Source: Bacteroidales bacterium
GTDB lineage: Bacteria; Bacteroidota; Bacteroidia; Bacteroidales; UBA10428
Direction of reading: 5' to 3'
Assembly: GCA_016929525.1 (NCBI GenBank)
Contig: JAFGIP010000008.1
Span: forward strand, 1-64,000
DNA: 64,000 bases
A program made the position numbers and the translations under genes. This document shows, one piece after another, positions 27,204-35,408 of this stretch. Numbering within the stretch: the stretch's first letter is position 1; the number at the start of each line of letters is the position of its first letter. The notes under the pieces were generated by a model, which worked only from the letters and a program-made list of their open reading frames with translations, was not told the DNA's origin and did no database searches.

Positions 27204-27977
27204 TTAAATAATTGAATTTAAAAGATTGTCAATCCCTTCTGATGTTTTAGATGAAACTTTCACAATTTTAAGATCACTGTTTACTTTTTTGCAATTGGCA
27301 ATAAACTCTTCTGTATTGAATTCCAAATGAGGTAACAGATCTATTTTATTCAATACACATATTTGAGAAGTACTGAACATATTTGGATATTTTATTGGTT
27401 TGTCCTCTCCTTCCGTAGTGCTGGCAATAACAATCCTTATACTCTCACCCAGATCGAATAAAGCAGGACAAACCAAATTGCCGACATTCTCGATAAATAG
27501 CAGTGAGTTATCAGTAACTTCCAAAGACTTAACTGCATGACTGATCATGTGCGCATCCAGATGACAACCATTTCCTGTGTTGATTTGAATTGCTTTCGCT
27601 CCGCTTTTCTTAATCCGTTCAGCATCTTTCGTGGTTTGCTGGTCGCCTTCTATTACAAATACTTCATGTTTCTGCTTCAGAAGGGGAATAATTTTTTCAA
27701 GTAAGGTTGTCTTACCTGATCCTGGTGAACTTACCAGGTTAAACGTTTTAATATTTTTTGCCTCAAAATAACCCCTGTTTCTTTCTGCAAGCAAGTTGTT
27801 CTTTGAAAGAATATCCGTTTCTACGTTTATTGTAACACCACCTTTATCAGAGTGAGAGTGAGAGTGAGAGTGAGGATGGGCATGATCATGGCGTACATGA
27901 TTATCATTTATTTCATGATCGACAGAGTGAAGTGTAAATTCACCATGTTCCGAGCCACAACCACAAGTATCGCACAT
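27204..27977 (-). CDS. hypB: Hydrogenase nickel incorporation GTPase HypB
   Basis: 257 residues. The N-terminal metal site 'MCDTCGCGSEHGE' (CxxCGC) is followed by a His-rich linker (about residues 27-43, alternating His-Ser encoded by a GTGAGA-type repeat), likely nickel storage. GTPase motifs are 'SSPGSGKTTLLEK', 'VIEGDQQTTKDAERI' and 'CVLNKIDLLP', and the conserved metal-binding 'NGCHLDAHM' is present. It delivers Ni to HoxH together with HypA. Last gene of the hyp operon, 46 bases after hypA. Confidence 0.95.
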   Translation of the reverse strand: MCDTCGCGSEHGEFTLHSVDHEINDNHVRHDHAHPHSHSHSHSDKGGVTINVETDILSKNNLLAERNRGYFEAKNIKTFNLVSSPGSGKTTLLEKIIPLLKQKHEVFVIEGDQQTTKDAERIKKSGAKAIQINTGNGCHLDAHMISHAVKSLEVTDNSLLFIENVGNLVCPALFDLGESIRIVIASTTEGEDKPIKYPNMFSTSQICVLNKIDLLPHLEFNTEEFIANCKKVNSDLKIVKVSSKTSEGIDNLLNSII

Positions 27978-28023
27978 AGTTTTATCAGTTAAATGATATG
28001 CAAATTTATTAAAATAGATTGGT

Positions 28024-28365
28024 TTATTCGGCAGTAATTGATTTAACCAACAATTCCCTGCCCGATATTATATCAATCCCATAATTACCGCACTTGGGGC
28101 ATAAGCTAAAAATATCTTCAGGTTCGAATGTTTTGGAGCAATGGCGGCAAACCGCTTCTGCTTTAATTTTTCTTATTATAAATTTTGTTTTTTCAAAAGC
28201 AGATCCTGACTGAAGACTCTCTATTGCAGTTTCCATTGCAGAAAATTCCACTCCTGATAAAGTGCCTATTTCGAGTGTTACTTCACTTACAAAGCTAACT
28301 CCGTTTGCCCGTGCGGTATCCCGGACAATTTCAAAAACATCCTGGGCTAGTGAGAATTCGTGCAT
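28024..28365 (-). CDS. hypA: Hydrogenase maturation nickel metallochaperone HypA
   Basis: 113 residues. Ni-binding N-terminus 'MHEFSLAQDVFEIV' (M1-H2-E3) and a zinc site with two CxxC pairs ('CRHCSKTFEP', 'CPKCGNYG'). Pairs with HypB for nickel insertion. It lies between hypE (96-base gap) and hypB. Confidence 0.95.
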   Translation of the reverse strand: MHEFSLAQDVFEIVRDTARANGVSFVSEVTLEIGTLSGVEFSAMETAIESLQSGSAFEKTKFIIRKIKAEAVCRHCSKTFEPEDIFSLCPKCGNYGIDIISGRELLVKSITAE

Positions 28366-28461
28366 CGCTTTTAATTCTTTAGCTATAAATTATAAATCAG
28401 GACAATGATTTCAAATTTTTATCAAAGTTGGTAAAATTTAATTATAGAAATGAAGCCTGTT

Positions 28462-29478
28462 TTAGCATATTCTTGGCAGCATTTCTCCACTCAGCATATC
28501 AACTACCCTTCTGCCTCCGATGATCGACTTTATTACCACTTTTGAAGGATGTTCAATTGTGATCTCGCCAATTATGGCAGCTCTGTTTCCGGGATCATAA
28601 CTTTTAATCCGGTCTAATATTCTTTGTTCGCTTCCCGTTTTAACGATCATTACGATCTTACCCTCATTGGCCAGATATAACGGATCGAACCCGTACAATT
28701 CACAAACAGACTTCACACTTTGAAAAACAGGAATATCTGCTTCTTTAATTTCGATTCCGAATTTCAGATTCTCACAGATTTCAACCAACACTGTAGCCAA
28801 CCCGCCCCGGGTGATATCACGCATAAAAAGTACTTCTTCCGGCTTTCGGAGAACATTGTTCACCAGATCTGTCAGTGGTTCAGCATCCGAAAGGATTATT
28901 TCATCAAGTGGTATTTTTTCTCTTGCTGAAAGTATTGCAATAGAATGATCACCGAGAGTTCCTGTTATTATTATTTTATCGCCGGGAGCAGGATCTAATT
29001 TCTCCGATAAGTGAAAACGATCTTCAGGAATGATTCCAATGCCACTTGTATTAATGAATATTTTATCAACCTGACCACGGCGTACGACTTTAGTATCGCC
29101 CGTTACAATTTCCACTCCTGCCTTTTTGGCCTCCCGGGCCATTGATGCAACAATCTTTTCAAGATTAATCAAAGAGAAACCTTCTTCAATAATAAAACCT
29201 GCACTTAAAAATTTTGGTATCGCACCTGATACGCAAAGATCATTTACTGTTCCGCTAACAGCAAGCTGTCCAATATCTCCACCCGGAAAAAAGATTGGAT
29301 CTATTACATAAGAATCGGTGGTAAAAGCAATCCTCCCCTTTTGTACCGATAAGCTCGCTGCATCATTTAACTGTTTCAGCGTTGCATTATTAAAATACCT
29401 GAGAAATATATCATTGATCAGTTCACGGGAAAGTCTTCCGCCACTACCATGCCCTATCCTTATTATTTCGTTATTCAT
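28462..29478 (-). CDS. hypE: Hydrogenase expression/formation protein HypE
   Basis: 338 residues of the PurM-like ATPase fold. It dehydrates the thiocarboxamide on its own C-terminal Cys to thiocyanate, the source of the CN- ligands; the protein ends in the required '-PRIC'. 'GHGSGGRLSRELI' at the N-terminus and 'GDTKVVRRGQVD' are family markers. It starts 8 bases after hypD. Confidence 0.96.
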   Translation of the reverse strand: MNNEIIRIGHGSGGRLSRELINDIFLRYFNNATLKQLNDAASLSVQKGRIAFTTDSYVIDPIFFPGGDIGQLAVSGTVNDLCVSGAIPKFLSAGFIIEEGFSLINLEKIVASMAREAKKAGVEIVTGDTKVVRRGQVDKIFINTSGIGIIPEDRFHLSEKLDPAPGDKIIITGTLGDHSIAILSAREKIPLDEIILSDAEPLTDLVNNVLRKPEEVLFMRDITRGGLATVLVEICENLKFGIEIKEADIPVFQSVKSVCELYGFDPLYLANEGKIVMIVKTGSEQRILDRIKSYDPGNRAAIIGEITIEHPSKVVIKSIIGGRRVVDMLSGEMLPRIC

Positions 29479-29486
29479 TATTTATC

Positions 29487-30575
29487 CTAATCTAATTCTG
29501 TCTGATATTGAAAATATGCATTACATGATCCTTCTGACGACACCATACAAGCTCCAACCGGATGGACCGGAGTACATGTTTTACCAAATAAAGCGCAGTT
29601 AGTCGGTTTTTTTAACCCTTTCAACACTTGTCCGCAAATGCACCCTTTAGGTTCAGTACCCGTTTCCACTTCAACCGGAAGTACTATGTCCGCATCAAAC
29701 TTAGCATATTTACTTCTTAGCTTTAATCCGCTATCGGGAATTGTCCCTATACCACGCCAGTTTTGCTCACATGGTTCAAACACTTCTTCAATTATTTTTT
29801 GCGCTTTTAAATTACCTTCTTCCGTTACCAGTCTTTTATACTGAATAAATACCCCATAATCTTTTTTTTGAATATGTTCCGTTAGCAATAATACAGACTG
29901 CAACAAATCGACAGGTTCAAAACCTGAAATTACTACCGGTACTTTAAATTCTTCTGTTAACGGTTTAAACAATTTACTGCCTGCTACTGTACAAACATGC
30001 CCCGGGCCAATATATCCGTCAATGGGAATACCCTCTTCGAGCAAAGCGCTCATGGCAGGAGGCATCACTTTATGCGCACTTATGATAAAGAAATTATTTA
30101 TCTTTTCTTTTTGGGCATTAAGCACAGCTATTGCCGTCCCGGGAATTGTTGTTTCAAAACCTATAGCAGCAAATATTATTTTTCTTTCCGGATTCTTACG
30201 GGCAATCTCCAGCACTTCACTGGTAGAATATACAAGTCTTACATCAGCTCCTTTTGCTTTTTCGTGATCTAATGAAGAATATGATCCTGGCACTCTAAGC
30301 AAGTCTCCGTAAGTTGTAAGGATTACATCAGGCTGCCTTGCATAAGCTATGGCTTTATCAATATAATACTGCCCCGTAACGCAGACCGGACAACCTGGAC
30401 CCGAAAGAAGTTCAATCTGAGTCGGTAAAAGCGTATGAATTCCATATCGGCGTATTGCCATTGTATGACCTCCGCATACCTCCATAATACGAATATTCTG
30501 CTTTGTTATATTATGAATACGTGTAACAAGCTGTTCGACCAACTTCTTATCGCGGAAAGCATTAATCAGATTCAT
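29487..30575 (-). CDS. hypD: Hydrogenase maturation Fe-S scaffold HypD
   Basis: 362 residues. It assembles Fe(CN)2CO with HypC. Conserved 'MEVCGGHTMAIRRYG', 'LLSGPGCPVCVT', 'TTYGDLLRVPGS', 'GFETTIPGTA', 'GPGHVCTVAGS' and the C-terminal [4Fe-4S]-binding cysteines in 'KGCICGQVLKG', 'CALFGKTCTP' and 'GACMVSSEGSCNAYF' are all present. The start codon overlaps the hypC stop by four bases (ATGA). Confidence 0.96.
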   Translation of the reverse strand: MNLINAFRDKKLVEQLVTRIHNITKQNIRIMEVCGGHTMAIRRYGIHTLLPTQIELLSGPGCPVCVTGQYYIDKAIAYARQPDVILTTYGDLLRVPGSYSSLDHEKAKGADVRLVYSTSEVLEIARKNPERKIIFAAIGFETTIPGTAIAVLNAQKEKINNFFIISAHKVMPPAMSALLEEGIPIDGYIGPGHVCTVAGSKLFKPLTEEFKVPVVISGFEPVDLLQSVLLLTEHIQKKDYGVFIQYKRLVTEEGNLKAQKIIEEVFEPCEQNWRGIGTIPDSGLKLRSKYAKFDADIVLPVEVETGTEPKGCICGQVLKGLKKPTNCALFGKTCTPVHPVGACMVSSEGSCNAYFQYQTELD

Positions 30576-30814
30576 ATGCTGTCGGAAGGATTTTCGGTAT
30601 TAAACTTCTCGAGTTGTCTTATGATCTTGAGCGTTTCTAGTGCTTCCTTTTCGCTAAGTTTTTCCAATGCATATCCTGTATGCACCAGAACGTAATCACC
30701 AGGTTTTACATCTTCTAAAAGCTGTATACCTATTTTAATGTTCGCACCGTCAATATTTGCTTCCGCAAATTCACCATCTATCCGCGTTATTTTTGCAGGA
30801 ATTCCTAAACACAT
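30572..30814 (-). CDS. hypC: Hydrogenase assembly chaperone HypC
   Basis: 80 residues from ATG 30814. HypC must begin Met-Cys ('MCLGIPAKITRIDGE'), since C2 binds the iron moiety, so the 30-residue extension of the open frame up to 30904 is discarded. 'GDYVLVHTGYALEKLSEKEALETLKII' is the conserved C-terminal half. It overlaps hypD by 4 bases and starts 4 bases after hypF. Confidence 0.95.
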   Translation of the reverse strand: MCLGIPAKITRIDGEFAEANIDGANIKIGIQLLEDVKPGDYVLVHTGYALEKLSEKEALETLKIIRQLEKFNTENPSDSI

Positions 30815-30818
30815 TTCT

Positions 30819-33074
30819 TCAAGTATTATTATTTGCCGCAATAACCAGCTGTCCAAGAGCCAATCCCCCATCGTTACAAGGTACCTGTTTTGGTATGAAC
30901 ACATTGAAACCTGATTGGCGCAACAAAAATACTATTTTTTCTGTAAGGTATTTATTCTGAAAGCTGCCTCCGCCAAGCGCAATATTTTTCAAACCGGATC
31001 TCTCAGATGCCAGACTTACCTGCTTTAGTGCAGCATAAGCAACAGTATTATGAAACCTGGTTGATATATCAGAAACCGCTTCACCCCTCGCTATATCTGT
31101 AACGATCTGTTTTACTGTAACTGAAAAATCAATTATCTTATCTCCATTAAAATCATACTTGTTATCAATCCCGGTTTGTACGAGGTTTTCAAGTTTTATC
31201 GGTGCTTCAGCGTGATAATAGGATATATTGCAGACCTCTAAGATAGCCGCTACTGCATCGAACAGTCTGCCTGCGCTGCAACTCAGCGGACAATTAATCT
31301 TTTTTTCAATTGCGTGCACTGTTAGTCTGGCTTTATCTTTTTCAATATTATGTATAAAAGGAATATCCAGTTCATTCCATTTCACTTTGTAAATTTTATA
31401 TAACAACGATAACGCAATTCTCCAGGGTTCTTTTACTGCATGGTCACCACCGGGAATTGGCAAATATTCAAAATGACTGATACGTTCAAATTTATTCAGA
31501 TCAGCGATCATGACCTCACTACCCCAGATATGACCATCGGTACCGAGACCTGTTCCGTCATAAGTAAGACCAATCACAGGTCCTTTAATGTTATATTCAG
31601 CAATAACAGAAGCTATGTGTGCATGATGATGCTGAACCTCAACTAATGGTAATCCCTGTTTTTTTGCATACTGTGTCGAGAGATAATCGGGATGTAAATC
31701 GCATGCTATTATTTTTGGTGTAAAACGATATATCCTGCTGAATTCTTTAATATTCTCCTCAAAGAATTCAAGGGTCTCAATATTTTGCAGATCACCAATA
31801 TGCTGACTTAAGATTGCCTGACGGTCCTTCCCGATACAAAAACAGTTTGACAGTTCACCACCCACTGCAAGAATTCTGTTAACATTATAATCCAGATCGA
31901 CCGGTTCGGGAACATAACCCCGCGCCCTGCGCATAATCCGAGGTACACTATCTATGATCCTGACAACCGAGTCATCAGCTCTGCGTGCAATTTTCCTGTT
32001 ATTAATAACAATACCCCCTGATATATTTCTAAATGTATGAAGCGCGGCATCTTCCTGAAAAAGTATAGGTATTGAAGATTCATTACCACTTGTAAGCACT
32101 ATTATATCGGTCTTAAGCTTTTTAAATAATAAATAATGCAATGGCAGATATGGCAGCAAAGCACCTACGGTATTCAAACCCGATGTTACATCTGACGGGA
32201 TTATTGAATTATCTTTTAAAGCGAGAATTACAATGGGCCTGCGCCAGGATAACAGAGTTTGCTCTTCAACTGGATCCATACAAGCAATTTTCCTGACAGC
32301 TTCTGTTGAACGAAACATAACTGCAAAAGGTTTTTTCTCCCGAAGTTTGATCTTTCGTAATTCATCTACAGCTTTGATACCGGAAGCATCGCAGGCAAGA
32401 TTATAACCGCCTAACCCCTTCATCGCAACTATCTTTCCCGAATCGATATTATTTGCGATCTGATCAATAACAGATTCAATATCGTCAATTATCTCGTCCT
32501 TATAATGCATTTGATAAGTTGGCCCGCATGAATAACATGAAGTTGGTTGTGCATGAAATCTTCTGTTCACCGGATCGGTATATTCCTTTTCACATTCCTT
32601 ACACATTTTAAATTCCGACATGGTTGTTCGCACCCTGTCGTAAGGAAAATCGTTGATCAGTGTAAATCTGGGGCCGCAGTTAGTACAATTGATAAAAGGA
32701 TATCCTTTTCTTCTGTCTTCTGAAAACATTTCTTTCAAACAATCATCGCAAATACTTATATCCGGGCAAATTTCAGTAATTACATTTTCTTTCTTCCCGC
32801 TGGATTTAATACTGAATTCCTTATAACCTGCTACATCTGCCTCCTTTATTTCAATTTTCTTTACAATAGCTGCTACAGGAATTTTAACCTGCAATTCACC
32901 AGTAAATTCTGATACTTTCAATGTTTCTCCTTCAGCATGAACAATAACACCATCAGGCTGATTAAATACATAACCCTTTAAACCAATGCTTCTTGCGAGG
33001 TTATATATATAGGGTCTGAACCCCACTCCCTGAACCCTTCCACTGATATGAAATCTGACTGCTTTATTCTTCAT
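30819..33074 (-). CDS. hypF: Carbamoyltransferase HypF
   Basis: 751 residues from ATG 33074 (MKNKAVRFH); the open frame runs to 33179 but the extra 35 residues do not belong to the family. Domains in order: acylphosphatase ('ISGRVQGVGFRPYIYN'), two zinc fingers (CDDC/CTNC, CKEC/CYSC), YrdC-like ('KGLGGYNLACDA') and Kae1-like carbamoyltransferase ('VQHHHAHIASVIAEY', 'GLTYDGTGLGTDGHIWGSE', 'GGGSFQNKYL'). It transfers carbamoyl from carbamoyl phosphate to HypE. First gene of hypFCDEAB, divergent from rex with an 83-base shared promoter region. Confidence 0.95.
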   Translation of the reverse strand: MKNKAVRFHISGRVQGVGFRPYIYNLARSIGLKGYVFNQPDGVIVHAEGETLKVSEFTGELQVKIPVAAIVKKIEIKEADVAGYKEFSIKSSGKKENVITEICPDISICDDCLKEMFSEDRRKGYPFINCTNCGPRFTLINDFPYDRVRTTMSEFKMCKECEKEYTDPVNRRFHAQPTSCYSCGPTYQMHYKDEIIDDIESVIDQIANNIDSGKIVAMKGLGGYNLACDASGIKAVDELRKIKLREKKPFAVMFRSTEAVRKIACMDPVEEQTLLSWRRPIVILALKDNSIIPSDVTSGLNTVGALLPYLPLHYLLFKKLKTDIIVLTSGNESSIPILFQEDAALHTFRNISGGIVINNRKIARRADDSVVRIIDSVPRIMRRARGYVPEPVDLDYNVNRILAVGGELSNCFCIGKDRQAILSQHIGDLQNIETLEFFEENIKEFSRIYRFTPKIIACDLHPDYLSTQYAKKQGLPLVEVQHHHAHIASVIAEYNIKGPVIGLTYDGTGLGTDGHIWGSEVMIADLNKFERISHFEYLPIPGGDHAVKEPWRIALSLLYKIYKVKWNELDIPFIHNIEKDKARLTVHAIEKKINCPLSCSAGRLFDAVAAILEVCNISYYHAEAPIKLENLVQTGIDNKYDFNGDKIIDFSVTVKQIVTDIARGEAVSDISTRFHNTVAYAALKQVSLASERSGLKNIALGGGSFQNKYLTEKIVFLLRQSGFNVFIPKQVPCNDGGLALGQLVIAANNNT

Positions 33075-33123
33075 ACTATAATATGAAAAACTGATTTTGA
33101 TAATTTCAGGCAATAGCCGTATT

Positions 33124-33136
33124 TTAGCTAAGCTAA
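33124..33136. promoter_or_regulatory. Small inverted repeat in the hypF-rex divergent promoter
   Basis: TTAGC-TAA-GCTAA, an exact 5+5 dyad, 22-34 bases before the rex start and about 50 bases before hypF. It does not match the TTGTTA-type Rex sites, so any regulator binding it is unknown. Confidence 0.3.
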
Positions 33137-33157
33137 CCATTTCCCTTAAAATTCCGA

Positions 33158-33775
33158 ATGAATCTTTCTCCAAGAACAATAGAGCGCCTTAGCAAATACC
33201 GTCGACTGTTAAGTCGGTATAAAAGACCTGAAAACACCTATATCTTTTCTCATCATTTGGCACGTTTGCTGGACCTGACTCCTGTACAGGTACGCAGAGA
33301 TTTTATGCTGATTGGTATTTCAGGAAACCACAGGAAAGGTTATAATATTAAAGAACTAATAAATCTTATTGGTCAAACCATTGATGTCGAAAAAGGTCAT
33401 AATCTGGCTATTGTAGGGATGGGTAATTTAGGTCGTGCAGTAACAGCATTTATAAAAAAGAACGAAACCAAAATGAACATTGTAGCCGGTTTTGATATTG
33501 ATCCTTCAAAAGTTGATAGTACAGTTGTAGATGTACCATGTTTTCATGCTTCAACAATAAGTGTTAATGTAAAGAAATACAAAATAGATATTGCAATCCT
33601 GACAACACCTCCGGAAATTGCACAGGAAATAAGCAGAACTCTAATTAAGTCAGGTGTAAAAGGTATACTGAATTTTACATCGGTGCATATTGAAGCTCCT
33701 GAGAACGTATATTTGAAAGATTACGATATAATAACCTCTTTGGAAGAGATTGGATTTTTTATTAAGGGACAGTAG
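33158..33775 (+). CDS. rex: Redox-sensing transcriptional repressor Rex (copy 1)
   Basis: 205 residues. The N-terminal winged helix (about 1-80, 'PRTIERLSKYRRLL' and 'LTPVQVRRDFMLIG', the recognition-helix region) is followed by a Rossmann domain with 'AIVGMGNLGRAV' and the C-terminal domain-swap helix 'IITSLEEIGFFI'. Rex binds its operators when the NADH/NAD+ ratio is low and releases them at high NADH, which fits control of H2-evolving enzymes. It lies divergently next to the hyp operon. A paralog begins at 63719. Confidence 0.93.
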   Translation: MNLSPRTIERLSKYRRLLSRYKRPENTYIFSHHLARLLDLTPVQVRRDFMLIGISGNHRKGYNIKELINLIGQTIDVEKGHNLAIVGMGNLGRAVTAFIKKNETKMNIVAGFDIDPSKVDSTVVDVPCFHASTISVNVKKYKIDIAILTTPPEIAQEISRTLIKSGVKGILNFTSVHIEAPENVYLKDYDIITSLEEIGFFIKGQ

Positions 33776-33870
33776 AAATTTGGTACCGGGTTATTTACTT
33801 CGACTGGAATCTTAGTTATACATTGTTACTTCTTAACCTTTGTGTATTAATCTTGGCAGATTGACTCGCA

Positions 33871-34082
33871 CCCCCCCTGACAGGGGGTTTGGTAGAAGTA
33901 ATAAAGTTATAAGCAAACGTTTGATGAGGAATAGGATTTAAATGCTGACCCCCAACCCCCTAAGAGGGGGCATGTCAGAAGTAATGAAATTATCAGTTAA
34001 GATTTTAAGTAGTAGTCATAATATATAAAACTCAGAATTATAATCCAGGTGAGCAAAAGTCCCCCTATAGTGAGATTTTGGG
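33871..34082. repeat. Intergenic C/G-tract hairpin repeats
   Basis: The 324-base gap between rex and ald contains no gene. It has CCCCCTG-A-CAGGGGG (33873-33887) and CCCCCT-AAG-AGGGGG (33956-33970); both are followed by similar ~25-base sequence (AGAAGTAATAAAGTTAT / AGAAGTAATGAAATTAT), so they are degenerate copies of one element. A third C5/G5 pair lies at about 34058-34082. They could fold as bidirectional terminators or be remnants of a short mobile repeat. Confidence 0.55.
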
Positions 34083-34099
34083 GGTCAAATGTTCAGTAA

Positions 34100-35212
34100 T
34101 CAAATAAGAGAGTTCAGTTCAACATGTTCCAGGTCGAAAGCAATAGCTACATTTTTATAGACACATTTGCCTTTATAGGTATTGACACCATTATAAATTT
34201 CAGATGATTGTTTACAAGCTTTTTCAAGACCCAGTTCAGCAATCATTAATCCGTATGGCAATGTTGTACTGGTTAATGCCTGTGTTGAACTCAGAGCAAC
34301 CGCACCAGGCATATTAGTCACTCCGTAGTGCACAACACCATCAATTACATATACCGGATCGTCATGTGTTGTTGGTTTAATGGTTTCAACGCACCCTCCC
34401 TGGTCGACAGCAACATCGACAATTACTGCACCGTCCTTCATAATCTTTAAATGCTCTTTCTTAATAAGTACGGGAGCTTTAGCACCCGGCAGTAAAACTG
34501 CTCCTATTACAAGATCACTTTCGCGGAGGACTTTTTCGATGTTAGCATCAGTACTATAAAGTGTAGTAATTCTTGAACCAAAAATATCATCGAGATATGC
34601 CAACCGTGAAGCACTGACATCGAGAATTGTAACATCTGCACCCATTCCTGATGCAATCTTGCAGGCATTGGTACCTACAACACCACCACCAATTATGGCA
34701 ACTTTTCCCCTTGCAACACCAGGTACACCTCCCAGCAGAACACCGCGTCCACCGAATGTTTTTTCCAGGTATTTGGCTCCTTCCTGGACAGAAAGTCTGC
34801 CGGCAATTTCACTCATGGGTTTCAGACAGGGAAGATGGCCTTCTTCGTCTTCAATGGTTTCATAGGCTACTCCTTTTACTTCTTTCTCCAACAGAATATC
34901 GGTTAACTCGCGGCCTGCTGCCAGATGAAGATAAGTATACAGTATCTGATCTCTTCGCAGAAGCGGATATTCTTCGGGAACTGGTTCTTTCACTTTTATT
35001 ATCATTTCACATTCGGCGAATATCTCCTTACTGATTTCGCGTATAGCTGCCCCTGCCTGCCTATAAAGTTCATCTTCGAAACCTGCTGCCAAACCTGCAT
35101 TCTTTTCAATAAATACCTGGTGACCGCGTGTGATATACGATTTTACATCGGAAGGAATGAGTCCTACGCGATATTCATGTTTCTTAATTTCTTTTACACA
35201 ACCAACTTTCAT
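34100..35212 (-). CDS. ald: Alanine dehydrogenase
   Basis: 370 residues. NAD-dependent interconversion of L-alanine and pyruvate plus ammonia. 'KEIKKHEYRVGLIP' (R15 region), 'EKNAGLAAGFEDELY', 'KVKEPVPEEYPLL', 'LHLAA' (catalytic His) and the Rossmann motif 'IIGGGVVGTNACKIASGMGADVTILD' are diagnostic. In a fermenter it can dispose of NADH and ammonia as alanine, which connects it loosely with the neighbouring redox genes. Single gene on the minus strand. Confidence 0.94.
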   Translation of the reverse strand: MKVGCVKEIKKHEYRVGLIPSDVKSYITRGHQVFIEKNAGLAAGFEDELYRQAGAAIREISKEIFAECEMIIKVKEPVPEEYPLLRRDQILYTYLHLAAGRELTDILLEKEVKGVAYETIEDEEGHLPCLKPMSEIAGRLSVQEGAKYLEKTFGGRGVLLGGVPGVARGKVAIIGGGVVGTNACKIASGMGADVTILDVSASRLAYLDDIFGSRITTLYSTDANIEKVLRESDLVIGAVLLPGAKAPVLIKKEHLKIMKDGAVIVDVAVDQGGCVETIKPTTHDDPVYVIDGVVHYGVTNMPGAVALSSTQALTSTTLPYGLMIAELGLEKACKQSSEIYNGVNTYKGKCVYKNVAIAFDLEHVELNSLI

Positions 35213-35408
35213 AACTGTACAATTTTATGAATGCTGGTGAAAAAGTAATATTTTTTACAGAATTATGAATTGATTAAAGTCAGTATTTGGCTTTTAACCG
35301 ACTGCACTGATCTTAAACATTTATTTTCAATATTCAGTTTCCAGTATGCAGTGTAAACGTCATGCTATAGAAGATAAACAGTGCTAAAGAGCCGTGATAA
35401 AAGAATAT

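Noticed and set aside
27845..27875. GAGTGA tandem repeat as a possible variable or CRISPR-like repeat
   Set aside because: It encodes the His-Ser metal-binding linker of HypB; only a few 6-base units and no spacers.
30815..30904. N-terminal extension of hypC
   Set aside because: HypC function needs Met-Cys at the N-terminus (MCLGIPAK), and the extension overlaps hypF.
33075..33179. N-terminal extension of hypF
   Set aside because: The added residues precede the acylphosphatase domain without homology and run into the rex gene.
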